Source: Morchella semilibera (taxonomy: Eukaryota > Ascomycota > Pezizomycetes > Pezizales > Morchellaceae). Taken from it: DNA of 64,000 nucleotides. The stretch lies in assembly GCA_009192285.1 (NCBI GenBank), contig WBVU01000015.1, positions 1-64,000 of the forward strand, read 5' to 3'. Positions 1-13,042 of the stretch are shown here, piece by piece (position 1 is the stretch's first letter; the number at the start of each line of letters is the position of its first letter). Below the pieces are notes generated by a model. That model saw nothing but the letters and a program-made list of their open reading frames with translations. It made no database searches and was not told the DNA's origin. The translations under genes and the position numbers were made by a program.

Positions 1-1528
1 AAGTCTGGTAGGATAATATTATGTAATCCCCTTTCCGCTAGTAGAGTAGCTATATCTGGTCTATTCCCACCATAAGACAATCTATCTGAGCGATCTGTTA
101 CTCAGGATATATCTGGCATATCATCTTTACTCCATTTAGACGGGTACCACGGGGTGTGGGGATTTTTCTATTGCAACGCCGAAAGGTACTAAAACCGATT
201 TCCAAATGGATACAGTTGTTTGAGCTTCATGTGATATTTCGAACCTACATGTACTTATTCTTGTGAATTTAGCTAGTGTCCTCTGGATGGAAACAAACCA
301 GAAATCCCCGTGAGAGCGTCTAAATTTAAGTTTAGTAATTCACCGGAGCTTTTGGGACCACCCACCGGATTAACCGCGGTGTATAACATCACCCATACTT
401 ATGTCAGCATAGAGATTTTCATGACAATAACTACATGTACTTATATGTAACTCTCCTCAATACCCCAATTCAGCTTGAAGCTTGCCTAGACCTCAATGAT
501 GATATGCCTAGCTTCCATGTGCCATTGACGTTCATAACATCTCACTCGCAGAAACGGGTACATATCCTTTACGGTAGGTTATAACTTTGTCTCAAAGCAT
601 ACATACTTCATGTGCTTACCTATCAACCCACCGCTACGTGTTCATGCCAGATCCCAACTAGAAAACCTGATCAAAGACTCAGTGCCCGTTTGCCATACCG
701 TATTATTCCACTGGAAGGGACCAATGGCAACCACTCTCTTCACACAGAGACTAGCGTTCGTTTAAAGTCTCAATTTTGCCCTTATCCATCATAAGAAACT
801 GGTATCTTCTACCGTATTTGATGAACCTATATATACATGTATACATACATACCTTAGGACTTTCGCCTCACAGGCCTAGGCTGCCTCGACAGGTTTGTTG
901 GTGGCAAGGGTTGGAGAGGGGGGGAGCTTTCCTTACCTTGGTACTTGCTGTACACATCACGAATGACTCTTCCCAACAAACAGGCGACTCATGTATGTAT
1001 GTACCTACCAGGAAGTCAAACATTTGATATATCGGAGTAGTGTTTCTTGGCAAGTACTGTCCTTGTACTACACCCCACAGTGCACTGTGGCGCTCAAGAT
1101 CAGGCAACCTACAATATAGAGTGGCGAAGAGAGGCGCCGCGCGGCCACCTTTGGACCTACCAGAGCTTTCGAATGCAGTTGAGCTGACGAAGACAATCCC
1201 TACCTCCTCCTACTGCTGTCCCATCACCCACAACCAGAGCATACATACATACCTCGCTTTCCAGCCCTCCCCCGCCCCACATTGCCATTTATCTTACAAC
1301 TTCCTTTCAACTTCCTTTCAACTCTTCCTTCCCCCCCCCCCCCCTTTTGTTGAACGTTGTTTCAATATACAGAGGATACCCGACCGCATAAGGACCTCAA
1401 AATTAGACAGCATATCTCATAAACAAGGCTGAGTTTTATCGGTGAACCACTTGCTAAGAGAAACTATTAAAGTGGTTTTTGTTCTCAGTCGATCAAGCGA
1501 GCGACAGAAAAAAGTACGCGACCCAACC
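1..1528. other. Upstream intergenic region; pyrimidine-rich leader of the UBA gene
   Basis: I see no convincing coding region here. TACATGTA palindromes lie at about 246, 432 and 834. From about 1200 the plus strand becomes C/T-rich, with a C run at 1331-1344 and a CT-rich stretch before it. That pattern is common just upstream of filamentous-fungal start codons and probably marks the core promoter and 5' leader of the gene starting at 1529. Confidence 0.5.
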
Positions 1529-4500
1529 ATGCTACCGACTTTTCAGGTCCGTGGCCTTCGTTGCTGCTCGTCTGATTCGATCTCTGGGGCCGATGAGGGT
1601 TGGGCCGACGTCCAGCTTGACAATGAATCTCAGTACGAGCAACTTATTCATGAACATCCGGAGGCGATTTTGAGCTATGTCGACGATGATGATGGCGAAA
1701 TCATCACTGTAAGTAACCACATTGAAATAATCTCTATTCTCTAGCGATCTCTTGTTTTTGATTCCTTGAACGAGTTATTAGCATTCTTGTACGAGGGCAT
1801 TTTGGCATTTGTTACCCTCCTTGAGATAATAGACTTTTCACCTTTTTTCCCTTTTTTCTTTCGGAAAATTATATGTCCCGGTGCATGTACTTCCCTTTTT
1901 CCCGCCTATCTAGATTTTCTCATCTAATAACTGCTCTTTTAGGTTGGTTCAACGGATGAGCTTGTCGCACGCGTTGAAGAACTACAGCCGCTCTCACCAG
2001 TCATCTTCGATCTTTTGGCCTCGCCTTCCCATCAGGACTATGAAACCGCACTCAGACTATGGCGGCAGGTCATCCAGGCCGATACCAATGCTCCTGCAAA
2101 AGGCAAGGGTAAAGGAAAAGAAAAAGAGCATTTGGAGAGCATCGGTAACGCCGAATCTACCAGTTCTACCAGCACTAAATCAATGAGCTTTAGCGATGAT
2201 GGCACTCCGAGCCCGAATGATAACGATCCAGAAGCCAGCGAAGCACCTGCTCAAGAACCACTACTTAGCTTGCTCGAGAGTGAACTTGAGAAAATTTTCC
2301 AAGCTACATCGGGTGCGTCATCTCCGGTCGAGGGTGCAGCTTCTCCTGTGCGTTCCCCTAGTCCAACCCCAAGCAACCTGCAGCAGCACCCAAGTGTAGT
2401 TCTTGGACAAACGATTCGTACCATTGCACAGAACGTCGGGCGTGTTGCTATTGAGCTTCGAAATGATCTTCCATCGCACACTCAACCAACTGTTGAGGCC
2501 CTCAACACAGCACTCCACTCTGCTATTGGGTCATTCACTTCGCAGCTACAGGTAGTCGCTCTAGAGGCTGCTGCTGCCGCCCGGGGTGCAGCCCAGGCTA
2601 CTAGGGATATGAATGTTTCTGAACTTGAGGCAACTGGGAGAAGGATGAGGGAATTGGCTGAGACTGTTGGCCATATTGCTGTTCAAGGAGCTGGCGTTGC
2701 CAAGGAAGAGGTTGATAAGGCACTTGGCCATGTGAGCGGTCTTGGATCAGTTAGTGGAAAGGCAGAGGAAGTACCGGATGAAAGTGAGGAGACTGCAAGC
2801 CCGGCCAAGGCAAAGGGTGAAGAGAAAGAGACCCCAAAGGATGTAGCAGACTCTGAGAAAGGAGCCCAGTCTGAAAACAAGCAGGCCAGTCAAGATCTAG
2901 GATTGGAAGGGATCCGCAACACAGTTGATGCTATGAACATTCCCGCTAGTGGTGCTGGTACCACAACCCGACAGTCCAACTCGCTCGCGGATTCTTCGTC
3001 TGACGATGAGCCGGATATTCCTGGCGTATCATCACGTAATGGACACCGCCGTCGCCGCCCTTTCGACCCTCTCAGACCTCAAGGTGGACATGTTGATGGA
3101 CCCGCGAGAATTGGTACATACCCACATTCCTGGCTACTAGGACCTCATATGTCCCATCCTAGACACCCTAGACATGGTAGGCCCGGGCCGCATTATAGTG
3201 GTCCTCACAACGGTCCCCCGTCACCACATGGTCTGCACCATGGTCCCCCACCACCTCATGGCGGGCCCCACCATGGCTATCACGGCGGGCCTCCCCGCGA
3301 AGGTCCACCGCCACCTTGCCAACAGTATCCTGGGATGCCTGGATCACACCACTTCTCACCTCCTCCACCACCTCCACCTCCGCCCCCCCCGCCACCAACT
3401 CCACCACCACCGCCACCACCACCTCCAGCAGCCTATATCAGTCAACCCATTCCCACTCCTGGGCTGCCCCCCTCATCTTCACCCTCTCGTACTCTTCACT
3501 CCCCACCACGTCCTGCACCTCCACTTAGCCCTAAATGGTGTGGAACCAATCTTTTCGATGATCTCATAAACCCAGATATGGTGGCCGAGAGTTCGGGGGC
3601 CGAGTTCCGTGTTACAAAGATTGCCGAAGAACCCAACAGAGACCAACAAAGAGAAAATGCTGGAAACGCCAGAAATACTCCACCTATTTACCCATTTATC
3701 CGCCGCTCTCACACAGTGCACGCATCACCAGCGGTCCCAGACAGCAGAGAGCGATGGGCTTCCCCAAGTTATTCAGCTGGTATTCCATCAATTCACTCAG
3801 CTGGACATGTGATGCGTCATTTCCCATCTCTTTCAGGCTTCGCCTCCTCTGGCGCACATGCTGGGGGGTTGAGGTCGCAAGCCTCAGTCCCGAACTTCTC
3901 TACCGGACGAATGTTTTCTACCCAATTTCGAGCCCCATCGGAAGATAAGAAACCCTTGATAGATGTTGGGGAAAATCCCTTCGCGACGCCTCCAAGACAA
4001 TCCTCTCCGACTGTGGAGCCAACCGTTTTAGATACCCGCAATGTTAAGGAGTCGCAATCACGTACAACTCCGGGTCAGTGGCCGTCGGCCGTTCTTATCC
4101 CCCCCCCTCCCCCCCCCGCGCCCATTGACGCATTCTCCCCACGCGGTTTACATCGTGCAAGCTCGATGGGTGTTTTCGCTACTAAAGGAGCTAGAAGTAG
4201 CCTTTTTGGTGGGCACGAGGGAACTACTGAGACCAATCCATTCGCTGAACCTAGAAGAAGAAGAAGGGAAAGCAAATTGAAAGACAAGACAGCGGAGAAT
4301 AAAGAGAGCGATTGGGACTTCTATTCCAGCCCTAATATCCTAGGCAGTTCCCCCAAGAACCAAGAGGAGAAGCAGGGGAAGAATGTTCGTGACAATGATA
4401 ATGATGTAGATGCATGTGTTGCACGTCTACTCGAAATGGGATACGCTGAAGATGAGAGCGAGAGTGCACTCGAGAGATTAAGGGTTTACTCTCAGATTGC

Positions 4501-4570
4501 TGAAGGAAGAGTTGATGATGCCGTTGATTTATTGGAGGAGGAGAAGGAGGCTTGGGGACAGAGAAATTGA
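1529..4570 (+). CDS. Proline-rich protein with C-terminal UBA domain and PB1-like N-terminus
   Basis: Two exons: 1529-1708 and 1943-4570. The intron is 234 nt (GTAAGT...TTTTAG) and joins in phase 0, giving about 935 aa. The first 85 residues (DDDDGEIITV, then STDELVARVEEL) resemble the second half of a PB1 domain, so a further upstream exon is possible. The middle is low complexity: a Ser/Pro/Glu-rich stretch, a His/Gly/Pro-rich segment, then a polyproline block near residues 530-560. The last 50 residues (VARLLEMGY...VDDAVDLLEEE) have the three-helix pattern and MGY loop of a UBA domain, which binds ubiquitin. PB1 plus UBA recalls autophagy adaptors of the NBR1/p62 type, but I see no ZZ fingers and no FW domain, so that role is not assigned. 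The start is the first in-frame ATG. Function is unknown beyond likely ubiquitin binding. Confidence 0.7.
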
Positions 4571-7500
4571 CCGTGAGTATTTGACTTGGATATATGTAAG
4601 ACTGCTTTTGGGTAGGTTATTTTCTTGTTTCAGCTATGATTCTTTTTTCCGTCTCTTTTTTATCTTGTGAGGATTTCTGGTTTGGAGTTTCAAAATGAAA
4701 CGGTCGAAATGTTTTGAGATTTACTATCGAGCCATGTGCCTTTCTAGTTCTTGAATTTGTGACTGATTTGATTTCTTGGTTGAGTACATGTATCTTGGTA
4801 TCTTACTTGGTGTGAGAGGGGGAAAAGTAAAAAAAGAAAAAAAAAATCGACGGGAGGAAGAAGAGTTATTAACGTTCATTAAAACAATATGATTATTATT
4901 TGCGGGTACCCTTTAAGTCAACAGTTGGCCAGGTAGAACGGGGGAATTTGCAGTCGTTTATAATCCGTGTAACTGGTAATCTTTTAAATCCTAGAGCTCT
5001 TCATGTTAGTTTGTACCATTAGTACGTGGTCGGTTGTTCAGTAGGGGCCAATGATCAACCGCTAAGATTCAAAATAGGTGCATTCTTTGACATGCGGTCT
5101 TGAGACCAAACATAAGATCTGAGAAGTACTGTCTAGTACCGGTCGGTTGCCGTTGGGGTCCCCTTGGTGTTTTGTGCAGAGTCTGGTATAATTACTGCAA
5201 ATATGGGTCTTGAGTGCGGTAGTCCTATTAGCCTTTAAAGGAATTTTTTACTATGAGCATGGACCAAGAAACGAAACTCATTCTTTTCGTGCTGATTTCC
5301 TCATCTAAAAAAAAAAAGTTAGTCCACCAGGGGCAGGAATCGAACCCACCCCCATGCGCGGCTGGGGAACCTCTCCTCCACGACCACCCCATTTCCATCC
5401 CACACAACCACTACCCACAGCCTCTCAACGCATGGTGGCAGTGGCCTTTTTGCTCTCTTAACCCAATGGATTCAATTTGGCCAAGAGCCCCCCAGACCAC
5501 AATAGAATTAGTACGGAAGTCAGCAAGGCCCACACCCGCAACAATTCTACTACTTCTTGGCCCTTAGATGCAGACAAAATAAACCTAAGTGGTGTTAGAA
5601 AAAGGGGAAAACAACCGCCCCACCCCCAGGTCACATAGGGCACACTTTGTCCTTAGGTCAGTGCCCTTCTTCTGCCGTCATAAAACCATGGGTCGCCCCA
5701 CACCGTGGCCACTTAGTAGAGGTAATAGTACTTAATTTGGAGAGCCGGTTTGGAAATCTTCTGAAGAGAAACGACTTGACATTGTACTTTGGAGCACAAA
5801 ACCCCGACTAATTAATCCTGCAATATGAGTGCAACGCAACAAAACCTTTACAAACTGAACTAGGGAGGTTGATTTGTCGCACTTTAAGAGCACATATACA
5901 ACTCATATATAAGTTATGCAACTCACAGTCGTGGTGAGAACCAGTGTACTGTATCTTTGTCCCTGTAGTACGTGTACCTCAGCATTCAATTGGGCATCGG
6001 TATCGGGCATTACAAGACTTGTAAGACTTCCTCGCCCTCCCTAAGGTCAAGGGGGAGGAGGAAGACGGGAGGAGGAGAAGGAGGAGAGAGGAGGAGGGAA
6101 GGAAAAAAGAAAGGATGCTGGAATGGTAACCTCTCTGCCCACTAAGAGTGAAAATTCCTACAGACAGGAAGCACTGTGCGTCAAGAAGTGTCATGGACCG
6201 TGAATTACAGCTGCTCCCGTTACTTCCGACAAAGGTTTCGTACATAAAGGCCACACCGTCCGATTGGTCTCTCCAGGGAGCCAACTACATGTAGTCCACT
6301 CATTATCCCTATACACTTCTGGATATATAGTTACATACCAGCCTTCCCCACCAAGCAGACTTTATGGCTTTCAGGGCTCTTGCCCCTCATACCAGTAAGA
6401 GCGGCAACCCTACATAGATAGACCAAGCCTTCCTCAAATCCCAAACTTCGGGATCTAACACGATTACAAGTGGCTTGGGTACACGCCGCGAACACCCAAA
6501 CGCTGTCATTTTGTAGGTCCTTTGGCTCTTTGACCAGCGACATTGCCAGGGTTGAGGGACCTGCACCTGAATTAGCACATGCTCCCAGCATTGATTGATT
6601 GATAATTCATACATTCCCAGTCTCTTAATAAAACGGTGGCCACACAAAAGATTACCCCCCATGAATTTCTACTTTCTATCCGCTGCTCAATAGGTACCGC
6701 AAGGCTGTGTGTTCCGATGACTGGTAGGGAGCCAATTTATCGAATCAAGGAGGAGACAGCTGGTGCATTGAAAAGACCGACAACTAAGCTACATGTATCT
6801 TTATACATAGTCCTAGAGAGACAAATTTATCAAGCCAAATAATGTTTTCCCAAAAGACCACACTTATGGTATACATAACTTGCTGTCAGGTATCGCGCCA
6901 CGGTACATACAATCTCCGCCGTTTTCCCCCAGGAATGTCTAGCAACAAAAGAAGGCCCCACGTTCAAGATTACTCCCTTGAATGGAATACGTTATGAGCT
7001 CTAATGCTGCAAGAATCTAATGGAAAAATCGATGGATTCTTCGGTAGAGTACATAGCATGTTTCCCTCTAAATGGTACCACCTCTACGTTCGAGCGTTTC
7101 GAGTTCAAAGACAGAAGGGTCCTATAGTTCTTGTCAAGATATATATGAAGAGGCTACAGATTAGTCTCCAAGGATACATCGAAGCATTTCATCTATATCG
7201 TTTAGCCCTTAAGTGAGTACAGCCTCGTATATCGATCTAGATATATTGTTTAGTTAGCATATCACTTATATCAGAATATCTCTCGCTCGGACATAAAAAG
7301 AGGTAGCCGATATAGAGTTATGAGAACTATGCGGTATGATAGAAATCACGGGAACTATTCAAATTCTGTAGAATATTATCTCTAAAAATATCAGATACGG
7401 GGAGAGATTTTTCTGGTTGAAGATGCTCTGGGAAAAGTAACTACCTACCTTTCCCCTAGCAGTAGTAAAGTAAGTTCTGGTATTCTTGCAGAAATTGAAA

Positions 7501-10376
7501 TTAGGCCAAGCAAAGTTCCGTAGCCCCCCCATGACGTTCCGAAGACCATGATTGAAGGACCTGACTAGGAAAGGGCCATTAGAAACCAGTACCGAGTCCG
7601 GACTAGTTGAGGGCCCCATCAACACTCAAGAAGCTGACATGCTGGTAGTCGAAGAATAACCCGGAAATAATTCCGTGGAGATCGCCACCTGTAATGGAGT
7701 GCTCAAAGGTAATCTGAGGTAATTCGCGACCACGTCAACCACATTAACCCAACCTCAACTCATAGCGGCCCGCACAGCTGTCACCGTCTCCGAAGAATTT
7801 CACTGAGCGGCAATAGCCCACACGTCCGTGCTTTTAGACGAACGCAATCGTCATTGTAGAACGATGCATGGCCTCGAAAAGATGTTGATTTATTTTGAGA
7901 TTGCCGTATGTAAAAGAGTGAGTAATGAAGAGTTCTCTCGCAGGGGTAACATGTTGTAGTATTTGATGAAGGCGCATAGACAGGTGGGCCCCGCCATAGA
8001 GTATGTTGTTATCGGTGCTGCCCTAGATTTCCCCTCTTTATACCAATTTACCCCCATGTCCTCTTATCCTTTCTTTTCGTGTCAACGGACCTCTTTGCCT
8101 CCCGCAGTTTTTGGTATATCATGCTGTCGGGTCCGCGCTCGTTTTTGCCTTCACCGGGATATGTGCACAAGATAGACAGGCTAATAAGTCCGACCTAAGA
8201 CTTAAAGAATTCCCAGCATGTTATGTTAGCAGAATATCCAAAAGCCGGGTTGTAGCGAGCCTCATGTAGGTCATAATAGCAGTAGATTGTAGACTGGTGA
8301 CGAAAATCTATGATCGTGACCTGAGCTGTTTCGATGCCTAGAGGTATCAGTCATCTGTGTTGTCTAGCACATTCATGGCACATCACTCGACTGCCTTCAT
8401 TTCGAGTAATCTGTTTTATTGTTTTTGTTATTGTTATTGTTTTTGTTTTTGTTGTTAGTTCATTAACTGTAGAGTAATCATTTTGCATGTCCTTATTTCG
8501 CACATTAGTAGTATCGAGGCTGTCACAGCAAATAGGCGATCCCCCAAGCTAGTAGCGAGCATGATTCGTTGTAACGTGATGATTCGATCGCCTACTAGAG
8601 CAATTAAATAACCAATTGATATATCTGCAGGATAAAATCATTCCTGGCATCCAGCTCCCGAGGAAGAAGTACTATTATCCCTTGGCTAGAATTCTCAAGT
8701 TCGCAGCTTGGCCCGTGCGCTCACTTAATAAGGTAAATTTCCTGCTTTCTACGCCATAGGGCATATCATAAAATTAATATTACCTCTGCCAAACAGGGAA
8801 ACTATTGGCTCAACGAGGGAAGTTGCAAATTTAAGGGCCATTCGTCAAAGAAATAGTAATTTATAGCCGAAATTGGATTATCGTATGTACCGTTAACCTT
8901 CCATGCTGTAGCACCTCGGTTTTGAGTAGTAAGTACATATACTTTTAAGTATTGGGGAAAGTACCTGCATAGATGCCGCTTCACCACTATCCCTTTATTT
9001 TCTGCTAGCCTTTATTTGCCCGATATAAGCAGATGACCACGGTCGAATCGTGATACATTCCTGTCCAGGTATGTACGTCCTCCTCGGGCTCGAGGTGTTC
9101 ACCCGTCCTTGCGAGACTTGTGATTCGACAATGCACCTCGTGCCCCCAATCATCAACGTGCACACACAACAACGGGAAGTCGGCACTCCGCATTATCATT
9201 GACGGTTGAATTGTAAATTGGGCCCAATTGTTGAAGTAGGTAATATGTGTTGTGGGATCCGGCAGCCACGATAATTGAGATGAAACGGTTTATCAGTCAT
9301 GAAAGATGATTCGGCGCTAAGCCTCACCCTTCCCCTGGTTCATCAACCATCACTCACCCCGCCAAGCCAATTGAGAATCTAATATGAGTGCGGGGAACCT
9401 CGCCAAGACTTCCCTTTCTGTCCTGTTCAGCCTTGAAACATGGATTAACCACCAGCGCCTATGATATAACAAGGACCCCTTTTTTCGCTTGTGTTGAGTT
9501 GTCCTAGTACCTACCCGGTAGGGAGATACATTTTACTGTAGGGTAGCAAGTGATGATTCGGGTCAGCTAGTGAGAATCTGGTAGTTTGTTGTCTCTACGC
9601 ATGTATGTGCAAGCTAGTTGTGTATGTTCTCAAAGTACTGTGCAGGCTACTTCGCGTGTGAAACACAACAGGTCAAATATGGACGTGGTAGATAGGCCGA
9701 TTATCCATAAAGGAGCTCTTGTCGGTACGGTTGACGTGGTGAGGGTGAAGGTGAGAACGGATTACGCGGCTGAGAGATGTGGGAGTACAGTAAACTCTGC
9801 GGGCTGCCCTATATTCTCTCTCTCGTAACAGTGCCTTTGATAAACACCTACAAAGAAGCAGCAAGAAACAGGGATGGTAAATACATGCAAAAGGGCATCC
9901 TCTAAACTGACAGGGGGGAGTGGGGTTGATGGGGAGGGGGGGGGGGAAACAGAAATTCAGGTGGTTGGGCTTGACAACCGCCTACCTTAGACTGGGGAGT
10001 AAAAAAGTATCTGTCTATACACATACACAGCGTTCTATCTGTTCCTGCCACGCAGTTCTCACACAACGATCAAAGGCGCGAGTGAAATACCTTTCGTCCC
10101 CCCTCTTTCTTACCCCCCTCCCCTTCTTCCTCTCTCTTGTTTCCTCCTCCTGCGGCGCACATTCATCATCACTCCTCACCACCACCCCCCCCCCCTTTCT
10201 GTGTTGTCACTCCATATTACGTTTCGTAATTTCTTTGGCTGCTCCGTCTACGGTGAGCAGTTTTAAGCCCGCGACAGTAAACATCAATCACAATTCATTC
10301 CTTCAGCCCCCTCAATACCGCCGCAACGTCGGACCTAACGACGACAACGGCGACGGGCACCACCCTCACCAGCTCA
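4571..10376. other. Gene-poor intergenic block
   Basis: This is about 5.8 kb without an ORF I would defend. It is AT-rich and contains stray TACATGTA palindromes (4785, 6286, 6790), a SINE-like fragment on the minus strand near 5.3 kb, a purine-rich stretch at 6060-6115 and a T/G-rich simple repeat near 8410-8455. The last 400 bases before 10377 become pyrimidine-rich, with a C run at 10185-10195, and are probably the promoter and leader of the membrane-protein gene. The rest shows no structure I can interpret. Confidence 0.5.
5307..5410 (-). repeat. tRNA-related SINE-like fragment
   Basis: On the minus strand there is a near-perfect RNA polymerase III B box (GGGTTCGATTCC, plus-strand 5335-5346) inside a five-pair T-arm that tolerates two G-T pairs. 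It is followed about 20 nt later by a run of ten or more T, a Pol III terminator. Upstream there is only a poor A-box match, and no seven-base acceptor stem pairs with the 3' side, so a functional tRNA is unlikely. A tRNA-derived SINE head or tRNA pseudogene fits best. No second full copy was recognised in this window. Confidence 0.4.
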
Positions 10377-11073
10377 ATGGGCGAGGTGATGGTGGAACGT
10401 CCCGCCAAGCTGCGGCGATACCGCTGGCCGCACGCGCTCCTCGGTGTCATACTATTGATCCTCTTCATTTGCGCCTCTATAGTCCTCGGGTCCTTCGCGT
10501 ACTTCACGTATATCCAGCAAAAGCTCTTTGTCGCCGTGCCATGGTTAGTAGTATTCCTAGTTTAACTCTTAGCGCGCGCACAATTGTCGCTGTGGGGTTG
10601 TTGGGGTTAACGATGCCAATAACAGGTACTACTACTTCCTCCTCGCCATATGCATCGTAACCATCTTTTTCGTCTTCGCCGTTGTCGGGCTCTATGCTAT
10701 ACACCTCTTGCTTCCGGTCATAGTCTTGATAGGCTCTTTTGTGATGTTTGTACTTTGGCTCACAGGCCTCGTCAAAGCATCGATTGAGCTGTGGGGTCCA
10801 CTAGGAAGCATTAACGATAATTGTGTGAGATATGTGTATAACGATGATTACTGGGGCGGTGGAAGCCTATACACATTGGCAAGGATTCAGCAGGAAACCG
10901 TGTGTAACCTGTGGAAGACGACATTTGCCATGGAAATGATCGCTACGTGAGTACTATGTGTCTCTGTCAGAGTTTATGTGTTGTTTACTGATTGGAATTG
11001 TGATAGATTCCTCTTCGTCTGGATGATTTTGCTCTCGTGGCAAGTCATGAATCGAGCACGCCGCGGATACTGA
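10377..11073 (+). CDS. Four-helix membrane protein, MARVEL-type
   Basis: Three exons: 10377-10543, 10626-10946 and 11007-11073, with introns of 82 and 60 nt that keep frame; 184 aa. A basic N-terminus (KLRRYRWP) precedes helix 1 (about residues 19-43). Helices 2 and 3 follow back to back (about 57-79 and 83-106). A polar loop with two Cys and the segment NDDYWGGG comes next, then helix 4 (about 158-175) and a basic tail (NRARRGY). Four helices, one large loop between helices 3 and 4, and this length are typical of ascomycete MARVEL-domain proteins, which sit in the plasma membrane or vesicles. The MARVEL call rests on topology, not on a signature motif. A longer in-frame upstream reading frame exists but is Pro/Ser/His-rich leader and was not used. 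Confidence 0.65.
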
Positions 11074-13042
11074 TTCGATTACGCCAAAACTCGTAGTTCT
11101 TATTCGATTCCAATCCGTTTATTTTACGCTATAATGCCCGCATTAATGATACCAATTTCATATGTTCTATGATGGGGCGGGGTGGTATTCCTTTTTTTTT
11201 TTTTGTTGGTTGGTTGGAACGGAGTTGTATGCTTTCATGAGGGCGCGAGAGGAGGGAGGAGGACGACGTTACTATGACTATACGAGTAGATTAAAAAGAA
11301 ACGAAGGGATGGCATTTTGTAAAGATTAACTTGACATAAAAGAATTTGCTCTGTAAGGGGATCTTAGGAAAGGCACATGCTTTAACAAAAATATCTTGTA
11401 CTCCTGTGACCATCCCCGCTTACAATCAGTAATATCTAGCCACGATCCACGAGCCACACCCCACCAACCCCACGCTTCGTCGACATATTGCTAGATTGCC
11501 TACATACCTAGTGTGGTTGTTGAAATTGCCCTGCATGAAAGCACGCTAATCATTCTTGTGCATTCGCGTCTGTGGAATGACGTGCATGAAACCATGTCTC
11601 TAGTTTGTTTCTTTGATGGATGGGCGGATTGGATGTATCGATTGATTTTGAATCGGTGCGTTAGATGACGCGCAAATGAGAATAATGGAGGCGTCCAATC
11701 GGGTCGGGGTTATGGAGGGGGGAGACTGGACACCCTGAAATACATAGATCGAGTGATGAACCATGAATGGTTGAGGAGGAAAGGACTGAAGATATTTTAG
11801 TTGGACTGGGCGGAAACTCTCTACCTGTTGATTATCCCGTAAAATGACGTGCCTCCTTTGCTACAGTGCCCTCCCTCCACGTGTCCTCTACATTTCCCTT
11901 CGCTGCATGTGTGTCCAACAATGAACAACATTGCTATATCTGCCTTAGAGCACCGGCGGGGATTTCATCATGGTATTCGCCATCCTCTATACCTACGAGG
12001 CTCTTTCCTTGCCTATAATTGGGCCATAACTCACCAGCTGTAGATGGAAGGATTGTACGCTAATATATACCAGGCTTTGACCACCACCAATTGCAAGGTG
12101 TGGGTAGATATGAAAGCCTTAAGCGTTGGTCCTAATCTGCACTACAAATAAGGATGGGGGGGGGGGGGAAATAAATCATCTTACAAGTACTCTTAACGTT
12201 GTAAACTTCAGCCAATTAATAGGTAGTATCAGTATATTGAACCATAGATGAACTTCCAGAGCAGCCACCGGGGGGGTCGTAAGTACTATACATACAATAG
12301 AGCACCATACCCGTACCCGAATTAAGTGGATATCTACAAACAGAGCCTCAATATTTCAGTCGGTATGGCCATCGGTGTGTAGGCACCAGAGTGCACCAAG
12401 ACCTAATATCGCACTTCATGATATGTAGTTTTTCAATTACTTTGAAAGGGAAAAAAAAGGCCAGCTAGTGGCAGGAAATATCTTGGCACGTGATCTATAT
12501 CAAAGTTTGCTGACGCTCCATTGAGCCCACCAGTTACAAGCACACACTGCACTGTTTATCCGGCAATACTACACTTGTAGAGGGTATCATCTAGAGTCTT
12601 TTTCCCTTGGCGGTCGCATTCTCTTATACATCACTTAAGTGTGGTCCGGAGGTCTGCAAGGCTAAGTAGCGTTATAGCTTTGCTTCGAGGTAGAATCCTG
12701 CTGGGCAAAGTTGACTCAATGGAAGCTTACTCTCGTTATTAGGATGGACTTTCAGAAAAATTTTGCTGGGAAATAACTAACATTAATACACATTATCTGC
12801 TGTGAACGAGTATTAAACAATTCTTGATAGACATAATTTTCACCTCTCCTCCTCGGTCATTAGAAGCCAATGAGAAAAAAACTAAGATAAAAAAAAATAT
12901 CCATCCCTTAATAGTAAAATAAAAACACAACTAACAACTACGCAGTAAAACAGAAAGAGGAAGAAAAAAGAGAATAAAAGAACCCCATAACACCACCCCA
13001 AACACCACTGCCATTTTAAAAGCTACTTATCTCATACAGTCA
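11074..13042. other. Intergenic region between convergent genes
   Basis: About 2 kb with no credible gene. It holds a T run near 11192-11204, a G run near 12157-12168 and A-rich sequence at 12870-12990, close to the 3' end of the minus-strand MTOC gene. It probably contains both 3' UTRs. Nothing else interpretable was seen. Confidence 0.45.

Noticed and set aside
5307-5410. A functional tRNA gene on the minus strand
   Set aside because: B box and T-run terminator are present, but the A box is poor and no acceptor stem can be paired.
9920-10376. An in-frame upstream extension of the MARVEL-type gene of about 150 codons
   Set aside because: The translated sequence is Pro/Ser/His/Thr-rich leader with a C run and shows no domain; the ATG at 10377 directly precedes the basic N-terminus and first helix.
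12640-12720. A possible small RNA gene with GGTAGAATCC as a B box
   Set aside because: No A box at the right distance and no stem pairing; a chance match.
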